From Lentisphaeria bacterium (GTDB taxonomy: Bacteria; Verrucomicrobiota; Lentisphaeria; Victivallales; UBA1829), in the NCBI GenBank assembly GCA_017503375.1, contig JAFVTF010000087.1, positions 1 to 56,984 of the forward strand: DNA of 56,984 nt, written 5' to 3'. Shown here piece by piece: positions 52,699 through 56,984 of the stretch. Within the stretch, counting starts at the first letter, position 1; every line of letters starts with the position of its first letter. The notes under the pieces were generated by a model that saw only the letters and a list, made by a program, of their open reading frames with translations, made no database searches and was not told the DNA's origin. Both the position numbers and the translations under genes were made by a program.

Positions 52699-54429
52699 AT
52701 GAGAATGTCATCCATGATTGGACGCAGACTTAGGGAAGATCCCAAGGATGCAAAAACCGTTTCCCATAAATTTCTTGTTCGCGGAGGTTATGTCCGTCCC
52801 GTTTCAGCAGGAATTTTCAGTCTTCTGCCTATCGCAAAACGTATCATTGCCAAAATCGAGGCAATCGTCAGAGAAGAAATGAATGCCGTCGAAGGACAGG
52901 AAGTTCTCATGCCGGTCGTTCTTCCCGCCGAACTCTGGAAAGAATCCGGAAGATTTGAAACTGTCGGTCCGGAATTGCTCCGGTTCAAGGACAGAAATGA
53001 TAAAGACATGCTCCTCGGAATGACACATGAAGAAGCGATCGTTCATCTTGTCCGTTCTGAAGTGAACAGCTATAAACAGCTTCCTGTCATGGCATATCAG
53101 ATTCAGACAAAATACCGTGATGAAGCCCGTCCCCGTGCAGGTCTCATCCGTGTACGCGAATTTACCATGAAAGATGCTTACAGCTTCCATACTTCTCAGG
53201 AATGTCTGGAAAAATATTACCAGAGAGTCCACGATGCGTATGTCCGTATCTACGCCCGTGTCGGTCTGAAAAACGTTGTTTCCATCCGTGCAAACAGCGG
53301 TATGATGGGCGGCAGTATCTCCCATGAATTCATGTCTGTGGCAGATTGCGGAGAAGATACCATTTTCCTGTCTCCTGATGGAGTCAGCTATAAAGCAAAC
53401 CGTGAAATTGCAGTCTCCGGTTTGAAGTTTGAAAAGACCGAAGCGGAACTTCCTCTGGAAAAAGTGGAAACACCGCACATGAAAACGATCGAAGAGGTTG
53501 CCGGATTCCTGAATGTGAAACCGGAGCAGACCGGAAAAGCTGTCTTCTATTCCACAGCAGACAATAAACTTGTTTTTGCGATGATACGCGGTGACTTTGA
53601 AGTCAACGAAATGAAATTGCAGGCTGTTCTCCAGACACCGTCTCTTGCCTTTGCAAATGACAGACAGATTCTGGATGCCGGAGCAGTTCCCGGATTTGCC
53701 TCCCCTGTCGGAATTGATCCGTCAAAATGCATCATCGTGGTCGATAAATCCGTGGAAGGTTCTGCAAACCTGGTTGTCGGAGCGAATGAAGAAGGTTACC
53801 ACTACAAGAACTTCAACTACGGCAGAGACCTTTCCAATGTGACAGTTGCAGATATTGCAATGGTCCGTGACGGAGACCCCTGTCCTGTAACTGGTGAACC
53901 GCTTCAGATGAAACGCGGTATCGAAGTCGGAAACATCTTCCAGCTTGGTACAAAATATTCCAAGCCCATGAAATGTGAATATCTGGATAAAGACGGGAAA
54001 GCGCAGCCGATGATCATGGGCTGCTACGGAATCGGTATCGGACGCACCATGGCATCAGTGATTGAAGATTCCCATGATGATTACGGCCCGGTCTGGCCCA
54101 TGTCCATCGCACCGTACCAGATTCAGCTTTGTGCATTGAATCCTGACAAAGGCGGGGTTCAGGAAAAAGCGGATGCTCTTTACGAAGCACTGACCAAAGC
54201 CGGAGTGGAAGTTCTCTATGATGACCGTGGAGAAAAAGCCGGTTCCATGTTCAGCGATGCAGACTTGCTCGGAATTCCGTTCCGCGTGATAGTTTCTCCG
54301 AAGTCTGTTGACAATGGAGTCTGTGAATTCAAGCTCCGCACTTCCCGTGATGCAGAGATGCTTCCGCTGGAAACTGCGGCGGCTGTTCTGAAAGAAAAAG
54401 TTGCGGCGGAGCTTGCAAAATATCTTTGA
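52699..54429 (+). CDS. proS: Prolyl-tRNA synthetase, bacterial type
   Basis: The 576-residue protein shows class II synthetase motif 2, YRDEARPRAGLIRVREFTMK, and motif 3, GCYGIGIGRTMASVIE. Between them lies the INS editing domain (about 230-390), which is diagnostic of the bacterial ProS type. A C-terminal anticodon-binding domain follows (APYQIQLCALNPDKGG onward). It charges tRNA-Pro with proline and clears mischarged alanine. Full length, no defects seen. Housekeeping gene, ended by a strong terminator. Confidence 0.97.
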   Translation: MRMSSMIGRRLREDPKDAKTVSHKFLVRGGYVRPVSAGIFSLLPIAKRIIAKIEAIVREEMNAVEGQEVLMPVVLPAELWKESGRFETVGPELLRFKDRNDKDMLLGMTHEEAIVHLVRSEVNSYKQLPVMAYQIQTKYRDEARPRAGLIRVREFTMKDAYSFHTSQECLEKYYQRVHDAYVRIYARVGLKNVVSIRANSGMMGGSISHEFMSVADCGEDTIFLSPDGVSYKANREIAVSGLKFEKTEAELPLEKVETPHMKTIEEVAGFLNVKPEQTGKAVFYSTADNKLVFAMIRGDFEVNEMKLQAVLQTPSLAFANDRQILDAGAVPGFASPVGIDPSKCIIVVDKSVEGSANLVVGANEEGYHYKNFNYGRDLSNVTVADIAMVRDGDPCPVTGEPLQMKRGIEVGNIFQLGTKYSKPMKCEYLDKDGKAQPMIMGCYGIGIGRTMASVIEDSHDDYGPVWPMSIAPYQIQLCALNPDKGGVQEKADALYEALTKAGVEVLYDDRGEKAGSMFSDADLLGIPFRVIVSPKSVDNGVCEFKLRTSRDAEMLPLETAAAVLKEKVAAELAKYL

Positions 54430-54448
54430 GAAACAGAGAGATTCATTC

Positions 54449-54485
54449 AGCCCGGAGCCTTTGAAAAGAGGCTTCGGGCTTTTTC
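54449..54485 (+). terminator. Terminator after proS
   Basis: AGCCCGGAGCC (54449-54459) pairs with GGCTTCGGGCT (54470-54480), with a TTTTTCTTT tract following. Confidence 0.85.
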
Positions 54486-54551
54486 TTTGCATTTTCGGAG
54501 AAAAAAAAGAGTTTTTTCTATGAAAAAAGCAGGAAAATGTTAAATTTATCA

Positions 54552-54580
54552 TTGACTTTTTCATGAAAGAGATTTATAGT
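54552..54580 (+). promoter_or_regulatory. Promoter of the deacetylase-M24 operon
   Basis: -35 TTGACT (54552-54557), a 17-base spacer and -10 TATAGT (54575-54580). The leader is short and carries a strong AAGGAGG ribosome site. Confidence 0.7.
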
Positions 54581-54611
54581 ACAGAAGTGAGAAAATAACA
54601 AGGAGGTAGTT

Positions 54612-55490
54612 ATGGGCTCAATTAAAACAGTTTTCGGTTTTGATATGGAAACCGATATCGGCAGCTGGACCCCGTGGTATGATGGGTTCGGACCCGGAAC
54701 GGATGTGATTCTTTCCATCCTCAAAAAACATGATATCAAAGCAACATTCTTCTTCACCGCAGATGCAGCAAAGAAAAATGTTGACGTTCTGAAAAAAGTC
54801 CGCGATGCAGGTCATGAAATCGGAGCACACACTCTGTTTCATGAAACCATCGGTGATCCCCTGTTTGAAATTCCCGGTGACGTTCCCGTTCTTCCCGAAG
54901 AAGTGGAAAACCGCATCCGCAAGAATACAGAAATCATCGAAGAACTCTGCGGCGTCCGTCCGACAGCATTCCGCTGTCCGCGTCTCTGGGGTTCCACCGC
55001 AGTTGTGAACACACTGGAAAAACTCGGCTACAAGGCTGATGCCACCTATCCGATGTATTTCTACCGTGAACAGCTGGAACCCTATCATCCGAGCAAAGAT
55101 GACTGGACCAAGAAAGGCGATATGAAGCTGGTCGAACTGCCCAACTTTGCAGACCTTTCCATGGATTCCAAAGATCCGTATGGACGCGATATGGACCAGT
55201 GGCCGTTGTGGCGTACTGAAAATGCAGAAGCTGTGATGGAACACATCCGCAGCTACGCAAAATATTGCACCGACCGCGGCGCAAATCCGTTTATCTGCTT
55301 CTACATGCATCCGTGGGAATTCCACAAGATGCCGGAAGGTCTGCTCCACTACGGTGAAGGTTCTGTTCTTCCCGACCCGTTCATCATCAAGAATTGCGGT
55401 GAATATGCTGCAGAACAGTTTGATGTACTGATCCAGAAACTGAAAGACTTCGGCTCTGAATTTTCAACAGCCGGTTCAATTACAATCTAA
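54612..55490 (+). CDS. NodB-type polysaccharide deacetylase family protein
   Basis: The 292-residue protein has the complete order of NodB motifs: FGFDMETD near residue 10, HDIKATFFFTADAAKK, HEIGAHTLFHE near residue 78 (the H-x3-H-like metal site), and FRCPRLWGS near residue 118. A C-terminal HPWEF is also present. Such enzymes remove N- or O-acetyl groups, or in related cases hydrolyse amides. No signal peptide. Codons are strongly biased, suggesting high expression. It ends 11 bases before the M24 gene, so the two form an operon. Confidence 0.85.
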   Translation: MGSIKTVFGFDMETDIGSWTPWYDGFGPGTDVILSILKKHDIKATFFFTADAAKKNVDVLKKVRDAGHEIGAHTLFHETIGDPLFEIPGDVPVLPEEVENRIRKNTEIIEELCGVRPTAFRCPRLWGSTAVVNTLEKLGYKADATYPMYFYREQLEPYHPSKDDWTKKGDMKLVELPNFADLSMDSKDPYGRDMDQWPLWRTENAEAVMEHIRSYAKYCTDRGANPFICFYMHPWEFHKMPEGLLHYGEGSVLPDPFIIKNCGEYAAEQFDVLIQKLKDFGSEFSTAGSITI

Positions 55491-55501
55491 GGAGTTAAAT
55501 C

Positions 55502-56680
55502 ATGAACACAAGTTTTATCCCGAAACAGGAGTACTTTGACAGAATCGCCAAGTTCCAGGCTAACATGAAGAAAGCCGGACTCGATGCATGTCTCGTACAT
55601 GGTACCGAATCTGACTTTGCCAATGTCCGCTACCTCAGCGAATACTGGCCGACCTTTGAACAGGCTGGTGTGTTTGTTCCCGCAACAGGTCCTGCTATTC
55701 TTCTGATCGGTCCCGAAAGCTGGAAGTATGCTGTCGGCCGCAGTGTTTTTGAACCCGAAAACATCATGATGCTCCTGAACTACCGTGAAGCAGCTGAACC
55801 CGATTATCCCGGAATTCCGCTCTCCACATTCGCAGATGTTGCGAAAAAAGCAATGGGCAAAAAGAAACTCAAAAAGCTCGGTCTCTGCGGTACCGCTGTC
55901 ATGACCAAGCCCACCCTTGACGCTCTCGCAAACCAGCTTCCCGGCGTTGAACTCGTCGTCGCTGAAGATGTCTTCCGTCCTCTCCGCTGGATCAAGAGCG
56001 AAAACGAACTGAACAGCCACAAGAAAGCATTCAAAGTCGCTGAAAAAGCAGTTGCTGCAATGCTCAACGAAATGAAACCCGGTATGACCGAATTCCAGGC
56101 TCTTGCCATCGCTCAGCGCGAAATCTTCGCAAACGGCGGTGAATATGAAGGTCACAGTCTTTACTGCTTCGGTGGCGATCGTACCAGCAACGGTATCAGC
56201 CGTCCCACCTACGCTAAACTGAAAAAGAATGAAATCATTCAGCTGAACATCGGTGCACGCGTTGGCGGTTACAGCTCCTCCATCGGTATCCCGGTTTACT
56301 TCGGTAAGCTCCCCAAAGAACAGATGGCTCTTGTTGAATTCGGTCTCCGCGCTCACAAGTACACCTTTGAACTGATGAAGGCAGGTGCAGATGCCGCATC
56401 CATCGCTAAGGATTACACACAGTGGGGAATCGATCAGGGATGGGGCGACTACATGCTCTATGGTCCTGTCCACGGTCTCGGTATTCAGGAAACTGAATCC
56501 CCCTGGATCGAAACAACCTCCAAGTACAAACTTCAGGAAAACATGACCTATCAGATCGATACCTTCTTCACCGGTAACGGTTATGGTCTCCGTTGGGAAC
56601 GCGGCTGTATCATCAAGAAAGACGGCTGCGAACTCCTCTCCAAGAAGTTCATGTCTCTCAAGGATTGCAAACTCGACTGA
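55502..56680 (+). CDS. M24-family creatinase/prolidase-fold protein lacking canonical metal ligands
   Basis: An N-terminal creatinase-type domain (about 10-150) and a C-terminal pita-bread fold (about 160-390) are present in 392 residues. The usual metal ligands Asp-Asp-His-Glu-Glu are changed. The region LNIGARVGGYSSSIG has Asn and Ser where the two Asp should be. His is kept in GPVHGLG, QIDTFF has Asp for the first Glu, and WERG keeps the last Glu. This resembles metal-independent creatinase-type enzymes rather than an aminopeptidase. AAGGAG precedes the ATG. Codon bias suggests strong expression. The substrate is unknown. Confidence 0.8.
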   Translation: MNTSFIPKQEYFDRIAKFQANMKKAGLDACLVHGTESDFANVRYLSEYWPTFEQAGVFVPATGPAILLIGPESWKYAVGRSVFEPENIMMLLNYREAAEPDYPGIPLSTFADVAKKAMGKKKLKKLGLCGTAVMTKPTLDALANQLPGVELVVAEDVFRPLRWIKSENELNSHKKAFKVAEKAVAAMLNEMKPGMTEFQALAIAQREIFANGGEYEGHSLYCFGGDRTSNGISRPTYAKLKKNEIIQLNIGARVGGYSSSIGIPVYFGKLPKEQMALVEFGLRAHKYTFELMKAGADAASIAKDYTQWGIDQGWGDYMLYGPVHGLGIQETESPWIETTSKYKLQENMTYQIDTFFTGNGYGLRWERGCIIKKDGCELLSKKFMSLKDCKLD

Positions 56681-56705
56681 GTTTGTTCTCTGTAAAGAAC
56701 AGATC

Positions 56706-56737
56706 AAAGAGACCGCCTTCCGGGGCGGTCTCTTTTT
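56706..56737 (+). terminator. Terminator after the M24 gene
   Basis: AAAGAGACCGCC (56706-56717) pairs with GGCGGTCTCTTT (56724-56735) and runs into a T tract. Stem of 12 bp, loop of 6. Confidence 0.9.
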
Positions 56738-56741
56738 TTAG

Positions 56742-56853
56742 GCTCTGTTCCCAATAAAGGTTGGTAAATCCTTCTGCTATTTCAACTTTAAGATGGCATT
56801 TCGATTTTTACATCGTAAAAATCGGAATGCCGCAAAAAGGTTTGGGAAAAAGG
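56742..56853. repeat. Partial, inverted copy (D) of the hairpin repeat
   Basis: It starts with the family terminus GCTCTGTTCCCAATAAAGG and then reads the right half of the 27561 copy in reverse complement, including the second hairpin (56795-56831). The long first hairpin is absent and similarity ends near 56853, where a different structured sequence begins. Confidence 0.75.
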
Positions 56854-56888
56854 ACCTTTCCTTGTATATTACTCCCCAGTCATCAGAT

Positions 56889-56956
56889 AGCAGCAGCTCC
56901 CTTTGGCGAGAATGGGTATTTCAACTCGTCGGAGCCAAAGGTGAAGAGCTGCTGCT
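56889..56956. other. Three-step inverted repeat near the window end
   Basis: AGCAGCAGCTC (56889-56899) pairs with GAGCTGCTGCT (56946-56956). CCTTTGGC (56900-56907) pairs with GCCAAAGG (56934-56941). CGAG (56907-56910) can pair with CTCG (56925-56928). A -35-like TTGACA follows at 56956-56961. It may be a structured RNA, a repeat, or a regulatory site for the gene beyond the window. Confidence 0.5.
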
Positions 56957-56984
56957 TGACAAATGAAAAAGTTATGCTACGGTA

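Noticed and set aside
54552..54600. Possible tRNA or small RNA gene between proS and the deacetylase gene
   Set aside because: No cloverleaf can be drawn; the gap is explained by a terminator, a promoter and a ribosome site.
55487..56707. Minus-strand frame of 406 codons opposite the M24 gene
   Set aside because: The plus strand encodes an M24-fold protein with strong codon bias, which leaves few stops on the opposite strand.

Overview
The window looks like a chromosome segment from a Lentisphaerota bacterium (Victivallales-like, probably a gut or other anaerobic glycan degrader). Three things suggest this. Prepilin-like proteins beginning [15 protein letters not shown] sit beside glycan-degrading enzymes. 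DUF4838, DUF6067 and heparinase II/III-type proteins are abundant. An LptD homologue implies an outer membrane. The assignment is an inference from family content; there is no rRNA or other marker here.

Layout. (1) 347-9245, plus strand: a six-gene operon (GH89-like enzyme, GNAT acetyltransferase, GH20-like enzyme, unknown protein, large secreted protein, NodB-like deacetylase). A sigma70-type promoter precedes it and a 33-bp direct repeat lies on either side. (2) 9358-9960, minus: a small secreted charged protein. (3) 21604 down to 10073, minus: a six-gene glycan operon in the order pseudopilin, heparinase-like lyase, secreted accessory domain, GH95 fucosidase-like enzyme, DUF6067 protein, TIM-barrel protein. 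It has a near-consensus promoter, a terminator, and the remnant of a LacI-type regulator upstream. (4) 22040-22654, minus: a MarC-family membrane protein. (5) 27549 down to 22853, minus: AraC regulator, GH30 enzyme, DUF4838-CBM9 protein. (6) 33131 down to 27948, minus: pseudopilin, LamG protein, large CBM9-LamG-DUF6067 protein. (7) 39213 down to 33390, minus: M14 peptidase, beta-propeller glycosidase-like protein, pseudopilin, heparinase II/III protein. Divergent from it, 39400-42120, plus: AraR-like regulator, ASRT-domain protein, GH29 fucosidase. (8) 45557 down to 42363, minus: XylA-like isomerase, Gfo/Idh/MocA dehydrogenase, sugar isomerase/epimerase. Divergent from it, plus: an AraC regulator and an MFS transporter. 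(9) 48220-56680, plus: an unusual two-Rossmann dehydrogenase, LptD, ProS, a polysaccharide deacetylase and a creatinase-like M24 protein.

The recurring theme is regulated glycan-utilisation operons. Secreted lyases and binding proteins would cut sulfated or uronate-rich, fucose-bearing glycans. Cytoplasmic GH95, GH29, GH30 and GH20/GH89-like enzymes would finish the oligosaccharides, and the isomerase/dehydrogenase cluster would feed the sugars into metabolism. Three of the operons each carry one pseudopilin gene immediately before a secreted enzyme or binding-protein gene, although no type II secretion or type IV pilus machinery is encoded here. This pairing is the most intriguing system in the window.

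A non-coding repeat family with inverted termini and two internal hairpins (9303, 27561, 42141, 56742) occupies several intergenic gaps. Function calls come from motif recognition by eye; no database search was run.
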